NCBI RefSeq assembly: GCF_900106805.1
Contig: NZ_FNNP01000004.1
Location: 186,001 to 250,000, forward strand
Direction of reading: 5' to 3'
DNA: 64,000 bases
From: Ruegeria halocynthiae
GTDB taxonomy: Bacteria > Pseudomonadota > Alphaproteobacteria > Rhodobacterales > Rhodobacteraceae
Part shown: positions 1 to 8,144 of the stretch, piece by piece
Layout: every line of letters begins with the position of its first letter
How positions within the stretch are numbered: the stretch's first letter is position 1
Made by a program: the position numbers and the translations under genes
The notes under the pieces: generated by a model
What the model saw: the letters and a program-made list of their open reading frames with translations, nothing else
Database searches by the model: none
Told to the model about the DNA's origin: nothing

Positions 1-168
1 GAGAATGCCGTGCTGACGCTGGACAAACGGATTGAGGATCCGGTGGATCTGTATGTCGGTGACCAACTGGTCGCGCGCGGTCTGCTGGAGGAGATGGAGG
101 GCGACCAGGCCGGGCAACTGGCGGTGCGATTGACCGAGATTTCGGACCTGCAGAACGGGATCAGTTGA
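1..168 (+). CDS. fliN: Flagellar motor switch protein FliN, C-terminal part (5' end outside window)
   Basis: Only the last 55 codons are present, open from base 1 to a TGA at 166-168. The residues (VLTLDKRIEDPVDLYVGDQL, then VARGLLEE) fit the SpoA/FliN C-terminal fold, where a hydrophobic strand, a short loop and a 'vG..lva.Gev' turn recur. FliN forms the C-ring base of the flagellar switch and helps dock export cargo. The stop overlaps the ATG of fliP by one base (TGATG), so the two are translationally coupled. The fliN-fliP order supports the call. FliM or FliY shares the same domain and cannot be excluded from so short a piece. Confidence 0.75.
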   Translation, partial: ENAVLTLDKRIEDPVDLYVGDQLVARGLLEEMEGDQAGQLAVRLTEISDLQNGIS

Positions 169-893
169 TGCGCCATCTGATCTGGCTGGCGCTGCTGCTG
201 GTCATTCCCTCCGGCGTTGCCGCACAGGAGCTGTCTTTGTCGCTGGGCGAGGGCGGGTCGATTTCGACCCGGACAATCCAGCTGATCTTGCTGATCACAG
301 TGCTGAGTCTGGCACCCGGTCTGGCAATCATGATCACATGTTTCCCGTTTCTGATCACCGTATTGGCGATCCTGCGCCAGGGCCTCGGCCTGCAACAGTC
401 GCCGCCCAACATGCTGATCGTCAGTCTGGCCCTGTTTCTGACCTATTTTATTATGGAGCCGGTTTTCACCGAGGCGTGGGAGGAGGGAATTCAGCCCATG
501 GTCGCGGAAACGCTCGACGTGGAACCGGCGCTCGAACGTGCTTTGGTGCCGTTTCGCAGCTTCATGGCCGCGCGGCTGGACGCTGACACGTTTCATGCGA
601 TGGCGGCGTTGCGTCCGGATGGTGCCGCGATGCAGATGTCTCCCGATGCGCCGTTGTCCGTTCTGATGCCCTCGTTCATGCTGTCCGAAATCGCGCGGGC
701 CTTTCAGATCGGATTTCTGATTTTCCTGCCCTTCCTGATCATCGATCTGGTCGTGGCAGCGGTGCTGATGTCGATGGGGATGATGATGGTGCCACCGGCC
801 ACAGTTGCATTGCCGTTCAAGCTGGCGTTTTTCGTGATCGCGGATGGCTGGGCTTTGGTTGCCAGCGCTTTGGTGCGCAGCTACATGCCCTGA
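168..893 (+). CDS. fliP: Flagellar type III export gate protein FliP
   Basis: This 241-residue protein has the normal FliP length. It begins with a cleavable signal sequence (RHLIWLALLLVIPSGVAAQ), which is typical of FliP, followed by four hydrophobic segments at about 35-65, 80-100, 175-200 and 210-235. The family hallmark near the C-terminus, LPFKLAFFVIADGWAL, is intact, as is the TCFPFLITVLAILRQ stretch after the first membrane segment. FliP forms the core of the FliP5Q4R1 export gate in the inner membrane. ATG at 168 is chosen over the in-frame TTG at 165 because it overlaps the fliN stop. This is the last flagellar gene here; the next gene is convergent. Confidence 0.96.
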   Translation: MRHLIWLALLLVIPSGVAAQELSLSLGEGGSISTRTIQLILLITVLSLAPGLAIMITCFPFLITVLAILRQGLGLQQSPPNMLIVSLALFLTYFIMEPVFTEAWEEGIQPMVAETLDVEPALERALVPFRSFMAARLDADTFHAMAALRPDGAAMQMSPDAPLSVLMPSFMLSEIARAFQIGFLIFLPFLIIDLVVAAVLMSMGMMMVPPATVALPFKLAFFVIADGWALVASALVRSYMP

Positions 894-894
894 T

Positions 895-2337
895 CTATTG
901 CCGGGTGATCTGCAGACGGGCGCGCAGGCCTTGGTCTCCGGCTTCGAAACTCAGCGTACCACCATGTTGCTCGGCAACGGTGCTTGCAATGGTCAGGCCC
1001 AACCCGAAACCGTCAGAGGATCCTGTGTTTGATCCGCGCTGAAACGGGGCCAAAAGCGCCTCGATATCCTCGACCGACATGTCGGTGCCCTTGTCCTCGA
1101 CAATGATTGTGGCGGTTTGCGCGTCGGTCTCCAACGCAACTTCGGCGCGGCGACCATATTTCAGGGCATTGTCGATCAGATTGGTCAGGGCCCGTTTCAG
1201 GGAGATCGGCCGCCCCATTACCAGGATGCGCCGCGTTTCCGGCAGCGACCCGTGCCCTCGGCGCGACATGAAGACCGAAGGCGCGCCTTTGACCGCAACC
1301 GGTTCAACCGCTTTAAGCAACACGGGCCGGTCCATATCCTGATAATCAGCCACCAACGCCTCGACCAGTGAAGTCAGAGAGATTGGACGTGGCTCCTCGA
1401 CGCTGAGTTCGGATCGTGTGTAGGTCAGCACGCTTTCGATCATGCCGGTCATCTGATCCACGTCCGCCTCAAGCTTTTCTCGCAGTTCGGCATCGTCAAT
1501 CAAAGCCGCGCGTAGCCGGACGCGGGTTGCTGGCGTACCCAGATCGTGACTGACACCCGACAACACGATTGCGCGTTTCTCAAGCTGCGCACGCTCAGCC
1601 TCAAGGTGGTCATTCACGGCAGCCACGATATCACGCAACTCTTCCGGCCCATCCGCATCATAACTCTGTGGTCCTCCACGGCGTTTGCGATCACCAAGTG
1701 CCTGTGCAAAGCGCGTGAAGTTGTCCGAAACATTTCCAACCGAGGTCAACAGCGCTGCCAACGCGACAACTCCCAGCAAAATCGCGGGCAGTCGCAGATC
1801 AACCGGAGCGGCTTTGCACCCCCAGATATCTGTGCCATCGATCTGCTTCCAAACCCCACGTCCGTATTGCGCAATCAGGATCGGTTCGCTGCAATAGGTT
1901 GCCAACAGGCGCGTCAGATTACCCATCTTTTCGGGCCCGGTCTGATCGCTGCCCGATACAATATCTGATACCGGGTAAACGAGCTGATCTGACAGCACAG
2001 CCAAAGTCAGCTCACGCCCACTCAGTGGGGCCGAACTATCAGTCAGGATCGACAGGTTGGTGACAAAGCGGCGATCCGAAAACCCCGACATTTGCTGAAA
2101 CTCACCTGTTTCTGCCAGAGCAGCGGCCGCAGCGGGTATGGGAGTGATCAATATGCCTGGAGGTGGCGCCATTCCGGTGCGTAGCTCTTCGTAGACGGTG
2201 AACCCGGCCACGAACGAGTTGGTCAGATACCGGTTCCAAGCCTGAGCCGATGCATACCACATCCCGGTTGATATCAGGCCTGCGGCAAAGGCCGTCAGCG
2301 TCCAAAGCCAACCATAACTGCGCAGACGCAGGGTCAT
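895..2337 (-). CDS. EnvZ-like sensor histidine kinase
   Basis: This 480-residue protein has a membrane segment at about 10-30, a periplasmic domain at 31-181, a second segment at 182-200, a HAMP-like linker, a HisKA helix with the phospho-accepting His at about 264 (VSHDLGTPATRVRL) and a HATPase_c domain with NLIDNALKYG (387-396) and GFGLGLTI (443-450). EnvZ proteins have SHDLRTPLTR where this has SHDLGTPATR. The G1 box reads EDKGTDM instead of the usual DxGxG, so one ATP-lid glycine is replaced. The start ATG overlaps the response-regulator stop by 4 bp. The position opposite a sugar ABC transporter suggests sugar or osmotic sensing, as in Pseudomonas GtrS/GltR next to gtsABCD. The signal is inferred. 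Confidence 0.9.
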   Translation of the reverse strand: MTLRLRSYGWLWTLTAFAAGLISTGMWYASAQAWNRYLTNSFVAGFTVYEELRTGMAPPPGILITPIPAAAAALAETGEFQQMSGFSDRRFVTNLSILTDSSAPLSGRELTLAVLSDQLVYPVSDIVSGSDQTGPEKMGNLTRLLATYCSEPILIAQYGRGVWKQIDGTDIWGCKAAPVDLRLPAILLGVVALAALLTSVGNVSDNFTRFAQALGDRKRRGGPQSYDADGPEELRDIVAAVNDHLEAERAQLEKRAIVLSGVSHDLGTPATRVRLRAALIDDAELREKLEADVDQMTGMIESVLTYTRSELSVEEPRPISLTSLVEALVADYQDMDRPVLLKAVEPVAVKGAPSVFMSRRGHGSLPETRRILVMGRPISLKRALTNLIDNALKYGRRAEVALETDAQTATIIVEDKGTDMSVEDIEALLAPFQRGSNTGSSDGFGLGLTIASTVAEQHGGTLSFEAGDQGLRARLQITRQ

Positions 2338-3071
2338 GCGTCCTCATCCACCGAGACGTCGGCGGTAAAGAGATATCCAACCCCACGTTCGGTGCGCAGC
2401 ATCTGAGGGTCTTTCGGATTGGTCTCGATTTTCGACCGCAACCGTCCCACCAGCATGTCGATGGCTCGACCCTGCGCTTCGGGTTTGTCGGCTTCACCGG
2501 TGACATCAAGTGCGGTGGCAATCTCATCCCGGGTCAACGGAATATGCGGATTTGCCAGCAGAACCTTCAGCAAGGCGGTTTCCCGTTGCGACAAAGAAAC
2601 CAGATAGCCTTCGGGTGAATGCACTTCATCACTTTTGCCATCATAGACCCAACCATCAAAATGAAAGGTGCGGGTGCGGCGGCGATACGCCAGAGAAGAG
2701 GAGCGTTGTGCGCGTTGCATCACCGCGCGGACGCGAGCCAACAAAAGCTGTGGGTTGAACGGTTTGGCGATGTAGTCGTCTGCACCAACCTCATAACCCG
2801 CCATGCGTTGATGATCTGCTGACAGGGCAGAGACCAGAATAATAGGTACGTCCTGTTCGTGCCGCAGTCGGGCGCAGATCTCAACGCCATTTTCATCGCC
2901 AAGCATCACATCCAGCAGGATCAAATCGATCCGCCCCGAGGTCAGATGAGAACGTATTTCGCTTTCCGAACTGGCGGGCAGTGCGATGCACCCGTTCTGC
3001 TGAAAGAACTGGGTCATCATCGACCGCATCTCCGAATCGTCGTCCACCACCAGAAGTCGGGGAATGCCCAC
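2334..3071 (-). CDS. OmpR-family response regulator
   Basis: The protein has an N-terminal receiver domain (LLVVDDDSEM, phospho-acceptor Asp in LILLDVML, Lys in YIAKPFNP) and a C-terminal winged helix of the Trans_reg_C type ending in the RTERGVGYLF motif, a standard OmpR architecture of about 245 residues. The reading frame is open further upstream, with an ATG at 3092. However, an ideal ribosome binding site (AAGGAGG, about 3078-3084) lies nine bases before a GTG at 3071 and would fall inside the longer protein, so GTG at 3071 is chosen. It is transcribed first, ahead of the kinase gene, with a 4-bp overlap. It probably binds the GTAAC repeats in the adjacent divergent promoter region. Confidence 0.93.
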   Translation of the reverse strand: MGIPRLLVVDDDSEMRSMMTQFFQQNGCIALPASSESEIRSHLTSGRIDLILLDVMLGDENGVEICARLRHEQDVPIILVSALSADHQRMAGYEVGADDYIAKPFNPQLLLARVRAVMQRAQRSSSLAYRRRTRTFHFDGWVYDGKSDEVHSPEGYLVSLSQRETALLKVLLANPHIPLTRDEIATALDVTGEADKPEAQGRAIDMLVGRLRSKIETNPKDPQMLRTERGVGYLFTADVSVDEDA

Positions 3072-3110
3072 TCTGATCGTCCTCCTTATCATTCTCCGCC
3101 ACCGCCCATT

Positions 3111-3156
3111 GTAACGAATGGAAACGGATTCAAGCCCAACGTAACACGCGGTAACA
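3111..3156. promoter_or_regulatory. Three in-phase GTAAC direct repeats, candidate OmpR-type operator
   Basis: GTAAC occurs at 3111, 3141 and 3151 in the same orientation (GTAACG, GTAACA, GTAACA). The spacings are 30 and 10 bp, so all three lie on one face of the helix. OmpR-family regulators bind tandem half-sites about 10 bp apart, and GTAACA resembles the E. coli OmpR half-site. The region lies between the response-regulator gene and the sugar-binding protein gene, which diverge. Control of both directions is inferred. Confidence 0.5.
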
Positions 3157-3286
3157 AAAGCGGTGAAAATTTCCACCTTGTCAGGATATTACTCTGCATT
3201 CTGCGTTGCCATGTGGCATTCCGTTAGCGCTATATCGAGCATGGCCGCCCTATGGGTGGCACCGAATTCTCAGGGAGGAGATCAAT

Positions 3287-4531
3287 ATGAAGCGTTTTGC
3301 ATTTGCCACCGTTTCGACATTGGCCGTTGTGGCCGGGTCGTCCGTTGTGGCTGAACCGCAGGCCGAAGTTCTGCACTGGTGGACATCCGGTGGTGAGGCG
3401 AAATCGGTCGCGGTTCTGCAAGAAGAATTTGCCTCGAACGGCGGTACATGGACCGACATGCCCGTCGCTGGCGGTGGTGGCGATGCCGCGATGACTGCGC
3501 TGCGTGCCCGAGTTCTGGCTGGCAACGCACCGACTGCGGTTCAGCTGAAAGGCCCCGCCATTCAGGAATGGTACGAAGAGGGCGTTCTGGCTGACATTTC
3601 ATCGGTGGCCGAAGCCGAAGGCTGGGCCGAGGTTCTGCCCGCGTCGATTGCAGGACACATGATGTGCGAGGGCACGTGGTGCGCCGCACCCGTGAACGTG
3701 CATCGCATCGACTGGATCTGGGCGAATGCCGACATTCTGGCCGCTAATGACATTGAAATGCCCTCCACTTGGGAAGAATTCAATGCAGCTGCCGAGAAAC
3801 TGCAGGCCGCTGGTGTGATCCCGCTGGCCCATGGCGGTCAGTCCTGGCAGGACGCCACCGTTTTCGAAGCGGTAGCGCTGGGTCTGGGTGGCCCTGAGTT
3901 CTATCAGAAGGCCCTCGTTGATCTGGACCCCGAGGCGCTGACTTCGGATACGATGATTCAGGTCTTTGACCAGATGCGTACAATGCGCGGATACGTGGAC
4001 GAGAACTTTTCTGGCCGCGACTGGAACCTTGCGACGGCCATGGTGATGAATGGCGAAGCTGCGTTCCAGATCATGGGTGACTGGGCCAAGGGTGAATTCC
4101 TGGCTGCCGGTAAAAAGCCCGGCGAAGATTTCCTGTGCGCCTCGACCCCCGGCGACGGTTATCTGTACAACGTCGACAGCTTTGCCATGTTCGAAGTGGA
4201 AGGTGACGACAACCGCGCCGGACAGGAACTGCTGGCCAAGCTGATCGTTGCGCCGAACTTCCAGGAAGTATTTAACCTGAACAAGGGTTCGATCCCGGCC
4301 CGGACCGATGTCGCGCTGGATGCGTTTGACATCTGTGCCAAGATTTCGGCCGAAGACATGGGTTCGACCTCGGCCGGTGGTTCACTGTTGCCGTCCTACG
4401 CCCATGGCATGGCGCTGCGTGGATCGCAGGCTGGTGCGATTACGGACGTTGTGACCGCGCATTTCAACTCAGATATGTCCTCGGCTGACGCGGTTCAGCA
4501 ACTGGCGGACGCGGTAGCAAACAGCTACTGA
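3287..4531 (+). CDS. Sugar ABC transporter, periplasmic substrate-binding protein (glucose/mannose type, CUT1)
   Basis: The 414-residue precursor has a clear signal peptide (MKRFAFATVSTLAVVAGSSVVA, cut before EPQ). The mature start, EVLHWWTSGGEAKSV, is typical of glucose-type family 1 binding proteins (GtsA-like): a strand, then the W-W/T-S-G-G sugar-contact turn, then an ALRARVLAGNAPTAVQLKG helix. ATG at 3287 is chosen over an upstream in-frame start because GGGAGGAG sits seven bases before it and the signal peptide begins there. It is the first gene of a binding protein-permease-permease-ATPase operon. A stable hairpin follows the stop. Glucose or a similar monosaccharide is the most likely ligand, but the sequence does not prove it. 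Confidence 0.9.
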   Translation: MKRFAFATVSTLAVVAGSSVVAEPQAEVLHWWTSGGEAKSVAVLQEEFASNGGTWTDMPVAGGGGDAAMTALRARVLAGNAPTAVQLKGPAIQEWYEEGVLADISSVAEAEGWAEVLPASIAGHMMCEGTWCAAPVNVHRIDWIWANADILAANDIEMPSTWEEFNAAAEKLQAAGVIPLAHGGQSWQDATVFEAVALGLGGPEFYQKALVDLDPEALTSDTMIQVFDQMRTMRGYVDENFSGRDWNLATAMVMNGEAAFQIMGDWAKGEFLAAGKKPGEDFLCASTPGDGYLYNVDSFAMFEVEGDDNRAGQELLAKLIVAPNFQEVFNLNKGSIPARTDVALDAFDICAKISAEDMGSTSAGGSLLPSYAHGMALRGSQAGAITDVVTAHFNSDMSSADAVQQLADAVANSY

Positions 4532-4539
4532 TCCAATAC

Positions 4540-4568
4540 GCTCTGCCCCCTATAATGCGGGGCAGAGC
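4540..4568 (+). other. Intercistronic hairpin behind the binding-protein gene
   Basis: GCTCTGCCCC (4540-4549) pairs with GGGGCAGAGC (4559-4568) around a 9-nt loop. No T-run follows, and the next ribosome binding site (GGAGG) starts shortly after, so it is not a full terminator. Such hairpins behind binding-protein genes usually protect the upstream message and give more binding protein than permease. That role is inferred here. Confidence 0.7.
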
Positions 4569-4588
4569 ATCTTTCCCCGGAGGCTAAA

Positions 4589-5461
4589 ATGTCCGAATGG
4601 CTGGAAAACCACCTGCCCAAGGTGGTGCTGGCACCGTCGTTCATCGCCGTATTGATCTTTGTTTACGGATTTATCGGATGGACCGCATGGGTGTCGCTGA
4701 CCCGATCGAAACTACTGCCGAAATACGAGATCCATGGCTTCATTCAGTATGAACGCCTGTTCGACTCGCCCCGCTGGGATACGGCAATCAACAACCTGTA
4801 TATCTTTGGCGCGCTGTTCATCGTGATCGCGATGGTACTTGGCCTGCTGCTGGCCATCCTGCTGGATCAGAAAATCCGCGTCGAAGGGGCAATCCGCACG
4901 ATTTACCTGTACCCGATGGCGCTGTCGATGATCGTGACTGGTACGGCGTGGAAGTGGATCCTGAACCCAGGGTTAGGCATTGAATCCATGGTTCAGGGCT
5001 GGGGGTTTCCGAATTTCGAATTCGACTGGCTGGTGAATCCGGATTACGCGATCTACACAATCGTCCTCGCTGCGATCTGGCAAAGCTCCGGCTTTGTGAT
5101 GGCGCTGTTTCTGGCCGGGTTGCGGTCGGTGGACGGGGAAATCATTAAGGCCGCGCAGGTCGACGGTATCCCCACATGGCGTATCTATACGGCGATCATC
5201 ATCCCCTCGATGGCTCCGATTTTCCTGTCCGCCTTCATCGTGCTCGCCCACCTTGCAATCAAGAGCTTTGATCTGGTCATCGCACTGACGGGTGGTGGTC
5301 CGGGTTACGCAACCGATCTGCCAGCCACCTACATGTACGCCATGGCGTTTTCGCGCGGCGACATCGGTCAGGCGGCTTCCTCCGCGATGATCATGATGCT
5401 CGTCGTCTTTGCCATCGTGGTTCCTTACCTTTACTCAGAATTGAGGGCGAAAAATGACTGA
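4589..5461 (+). CDS. Sugar ABC transporter permease (first MalF/GtsB-type subunit)
   Basis: This 290-residue inner-membrane protein has six predicted membrane segments. The cytoplasmic EAA loop that contacts the ATPase is at about 184-200 (EIIKAAQVDGIPTWRIY, followed by IIPSM), with the conserved alanines and glycine in place. Length and layout fit CUT1 permeases lacking the extra MalF periplasmic loop. GGAGG lies eight bases before the ATG. The end overlaps the second permease gene by 8 bp. It forms the translocation channel with the next gene product. Confidence 0.93.
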   Translation: MSEWLENHLPKVVLAPSFIAVLIFVYGFIGWTAWVSLTRSKLLPKYEIHGFIQYERLFDSPRWDTAINNLYIFGALFIVIAMVLGLLLAILLDQKIRVEGAIRTIYLYPMALSMIVTGTAWKWILNPGLGIESMVQGWGFPNFEFDWLVNPDYAIYTIVLAAIWQSSGFVMALFLAGLRSVDGEIIKAAQVDGIPTWRIYTAIIIPSMAPIFLSAFIVLAHLAIKSFDLVIALTGGGPGYATDLPATYMYAMAFSRGDIGQAASSAMIMMLVVFAIVVPYLYSELRAKND

Positions 5462-6353
5462 TCTGTCGATGCCCCAAACCCAAACACGCAGCCAAAGCAA
5501 CACAAGCAAAATTGCCTTGCGCTGGTTGCTCTACATCCTGCTGGGCCTGTTCGCGCTGTATTACCTGATGCCGCTCTTCGTGATGTTGACGACATCACTG
5601 AAAAGCCTTGAGGAAATCCGCACCGGGTCTCTGATTTCGCTGCCGCGAGAGGTCAGCTTTGACGCCTGGAAGACCGCATGGTCCGGGGCTTGTACCGGTA
5701 TCCAATGTGAAGGCCTGCGGCCTTACTTCTGGAACTCGGTTCTGATCGCGGTGCCTGCAGTATTTTTGTCGACTTTGATAGGTGCGCTGAACGGTTATGT
5801 TGTTGCGCAGTGGCGGTTCAAGGGGGCCAACATCATCTTCTCGCTGATGCTGTTTGGCTGCTTCATCCCGTTCCAGGTTGTTTTGCTGCCGATGGCGCGA
5901 TTGCTGGGCATGATGGGGATCGCCGGAACCATTCCGGGTCTGATCTTTGTCCATGTGATCTACGGGCTGGGTTTCACCACGCTGTTTTTCCGCAACTACT
6001 ATGTCACCATTCCGGCCGAGCTGACCAAAGCAGCCCGTGTTGATGGGGCCGGGTTCATGCGGATTTTCTGGTCGATCTTCCTGCCGCTGTCGCTGCCCAT
6101 CATCGTGGTGACCGTGATCTGGCAGTTCACGCAGATATGGAACGACTTCCTGTTCGGCGTGTCGTTCAGCCAGGCGGGCACGCAGCCCGTGACCGTGGCG
6201 CTCAACAACATCGTAAACTCCACCACCGGCGTCAAAGAGTACAACGTCGACATGGCCGCCGCGATCATCGCGGGGCTGCCGACGCTGTTCGTCTACGTCG
6301 TTGCCGGTAAGTATTTCATCCGCGGCCTGACCGCCGGTTCAGTGAAGGGATAA
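5454..6353 (+). CDS. Sugar ABC transporter permease (second MalG/GtsC-type subunit)
   Basis: This 299-residue protein has a short charged N-terminus, then a membrane segment (WLLYILLGLFALYYLMPLFV) and five more. The EAA loop reads ELTKAARVDGAGFMRIFWSI and is followed by FLPLSLPIIVV, as in MalG-type subunits. The insert with Cys residues after the first periplasmic loop (TAWSGACTGIQCEGLRPYFW) is seen in glucose-type permeases and may form a disulfide. The ORF overlaps the preceding permease by 8 bp and ends four bases before the ATPase gene, so all are one operon. Confidence 0.93.
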   Translation: MTDLSMPQTQTRSQSNTSKIALRWLLYILLGLFALYYLMPLFVMLTTSLKSLEEIRTGSLISLPREVSFDAWKTAWSGACTGIQCEGLRPYFWNSVLIAVPAVFLSTLIGALNGYVVAQWRFKGANIIFSLMLFGCFIPFQVVLLPMARLLGMMGIAGTIPGLIFVHVIYGLGFTTLFFRNYYVTIPAELTKAARVDGAGFMRIFWSIFLPLSLPIIVVTVIWQFTQIWNDFLFGVSFSQAGTQPVTVALNNIVNSTTGVKEYNVDMAAAIIAGLPTLFVYVVAGKYFIRGLTAGSVKG

Positions 6354-6357
6354 ACTC

Positions 6358-7455
6358 ATGGCTCCCATTCTCGACATCAACAAACTCTACAAGAATTACG
6401 GCCCAGTCGAAATTCTGAAAGACATCAACATCTCGATCGAACCGGGTGATTTCCTGGTGCTGGTTGGCCCTTCGGGTTGCGGTAAATCTACCCTGCTGAA
6501 CTGCATTGCAGGGCTTGAGGAAATTACCGACGGCACGTTGGCGATCGGCGGCAAGGACATGACCCATGTCAGCCCCAAAGATCGTGATATCGCGATGGTA
6601 TTCCAGTCCTATGCTCTCTACCCAACTATGTCGGTCGCCAAGAACATCACCTTCGGCATGAAAGTGCGTGGGGTTGATCAGGCTACGATGGATGCAAAGC
6701 TGAGAGATGTAGCCTCACTTTTGCAGATTGAGCCGCTGCTGCACCGCCGGCCCAGCCAGTTGTCGGGCGGTCAACGCCAGCGCGTAGCGATGGGACGGGC
6801 ACTGGTACGCGATCCCAAGCTGTTCCTGTTCGACGAGCCATTGTCGAACCTTGACGCAAAGTTGCGGGTCGAGATGCGGACTGAGATCAAGAAGTTACAC
6901 CAGACGCTGGACGCTTCGATTGTTTATGTCACCCATGACCAGATCGAAGCGATGACGCTGGCGACCAAGATCGTTGTCCTGAAAGGTGGTATCGTGCAGC
7001 AGATCGGAACACCGGCCGAGATCTATAACAACCCGGCCAACCTGTTTGTGGCAGATTTCATGGGCTCTCCGGCAATGAACCTGATCCCGGCGCAAGCGTC
7101 GAACAATGGGTCAGGCACCCAGATATCGATTGCGCGCGAATCCGGCGAAACACTGGTTTTGAACGATGCGCGGAACTTGTCGCTGCCGCAGGATGTCATT
7201 CTTGGTCTACGCCCGGAAGACATTGCCGAGGCCGGTTTCCGCGCCGGAGCGGGCGTGCAAGAGGCCGAATGCATGGTCGATATGGTCGAGCCCGCCGGGG
7301 CAGACACCTATGTCGTGTCGGAATTGGGAGGTAAACAGGTGACAGCGCGCCTACATGCCGAAACCAGCGCGCAGGCGGGAAAAACACTGAACCTAGCCTT
7401 TGACATGAGCAAAGTGTCCTACTTCGCCAAGGAAACCGGTGAACGGCTGAATTGA
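6358..7455 (+). CDS. Sugar ABC transporter ATP-binding protein (MalK/UgpC type)
   Basis: The 365-residue protein carries a complete ABC ATPase: Walker A GPSGCGKST (37-45), Q-loop MVFQSYALYP, signature LSGGQRQRVAMGRAL, Walker B LFLFDEPLSNLDAK and switch His in YVTHDQIEAMTL. A C-terminal MOI/TOBE extension of about 130 residues (LGLRPEDI) marks the MalK subfamily and may serve regulation. It energises the two permeases encoded just upstream. It is the last gene of the operon and is followed by a strong hairpin terminator. Confidence 0.95.
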   Translation: MAPILDINKLYKNYGPVEILKDINISIEPGDFLVLVGPSGCGKSTLLNCIAGLEEITDGTLAIGGKDMTHVSPKDRDIAMVFQSYALYPTMSVAKNITFGMKVRGVDQATMDAKLRDVASLLQIEPLLHRRPSQLSGGQRQRVAMGRALVRDPKLFLFDEPLSNLDAKLRVEMRTEIKKLHQTLDASIVYVTHDQIEAMTLATKIVVLKGGIVQQIGTPAEIYNNPANLFVADFMGSPAMNLIPAQASNNGSGTQISIARESGETLVLNDARNLSLPQDVILGLRPEDIAEAGFRAGAGVQEAECMVDMVEPAGADTYVVSELGGKQVTARLHAETSAQAGKTLNLAFDMSKVSYFAKETGERLN

Positions 7456-7481
7456 CCCACGTCTTCTGACAAGGGATCGCC

Positions 7482-7524
7482 ACTGTGCCGCCGCCGGGGA
7501 TGGATCGGCGGCACAGTCGCTTTT
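7482..7524 (+). terminator. Rho-independent terminator of the sugar ABC operon
   Basis: ACTGTGCCGCCG (7482-7493) pairs perfectly with CGGCGGCACAGT (7506-7517) around a 12-nt loop, followed by CGCTTTT. It sits between the ATPase gene and the convergent mlaC gene. Confidence 0.8.
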
Positions 7525-7535
7525 GATACCGGGGA

Positions 7536-8144
7536 CTAGCCGGTGTTTTTCAGATCCTTGATCAGCTGATTAAGATTGCCCTTTCGGGCATCCAGCATCG
7601 CGCCGATCTCGGTACGTTCGGTCAACAGCAGGTTCACGCCTTCGATGAACATGTTGTAGAACTTGCCGCTGCCGGATTTGTCGGAAACCAAAAAAGTCAC
7701 CTCAAACGGCGATGAACCGCGCAGTTTGACCGAAGTTCTGACCTCATAACCGGTTTTGATCTTGCGGGCATTCCGTACAGAGACCTCGCCGCCGATAAAC
7801 TCGCGAAACCGGCGGCCGTATTTACGCGCGATATAGCCCTCGAACGCCTTGGTGAACTGACGAAGTTGTGCAGACGAGGCCGTGCGCGCATCGGCACCTA
7901 GCGCATAACGGGCCATGATCGGAACATCGCCATATCGCACAAAGAGCTTCTGAAAATCGCGCAGCATGGCATTTTCGGATTTGCCTGAGTCGATGATGCG
8001 GGTGATATCGGCCACCACGCTGTCGACCAGCTGTTTGGCGCTGGCTTCGGTTAATGCAAAAGCGGGCAGAGGTAATGCTGCAACCGTCAACCCGGTCAGG
8101 GCGGTTGCCACAAAACGACGTCGATTCAACGGATTATTCTGCAT
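7536..8144 (-). CDS. mlaC: Phospholipid-binding protein MlaC (toluene-tolerance Ttg2 family)
   Basis: This 202-residue precursor starts at MQNNPLNRRRF with a twin-arginine-like signal (NRRRFVATALTGLTVAALPLPAFA). The mature part has the MlaC/Ttg2D pattern: a helical start, then RYALGADARTASSAQLRQF, a Y(I/V)ARKYG segment, the GGEVSVRNARKIKTGYEV strands and the YNMFIEGVNLL motif. MlaC shuttles phospholipids across the periplasm between the outer-membrane MlaA complex and the inner-membrane MlaFEDB complex. The start overlaps the end of mlaA by 11 bp. The long upstream reading frame is the shadow of mlaA. mlaFEDB genes are not in the window. Confidence 0.92.
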   Translation of the reverse strand: MQNNPLNRRRFVATALTGLTVAALPLPAFALTEASAKQLVDSVVADITRIIDSGKSENAMLRDFQKLFVRYGDVPIMARYALGADARTASSAQLRQFTKAFEGYIARKYGRRFREFIGGEVSVRNARKIKTGYEVRTSVKLRGSSPFEVTFLVSDKSGSGKFYNMFIEGVNLLLTERTEIGAMLDARKGNLNQLIKDLKNTG

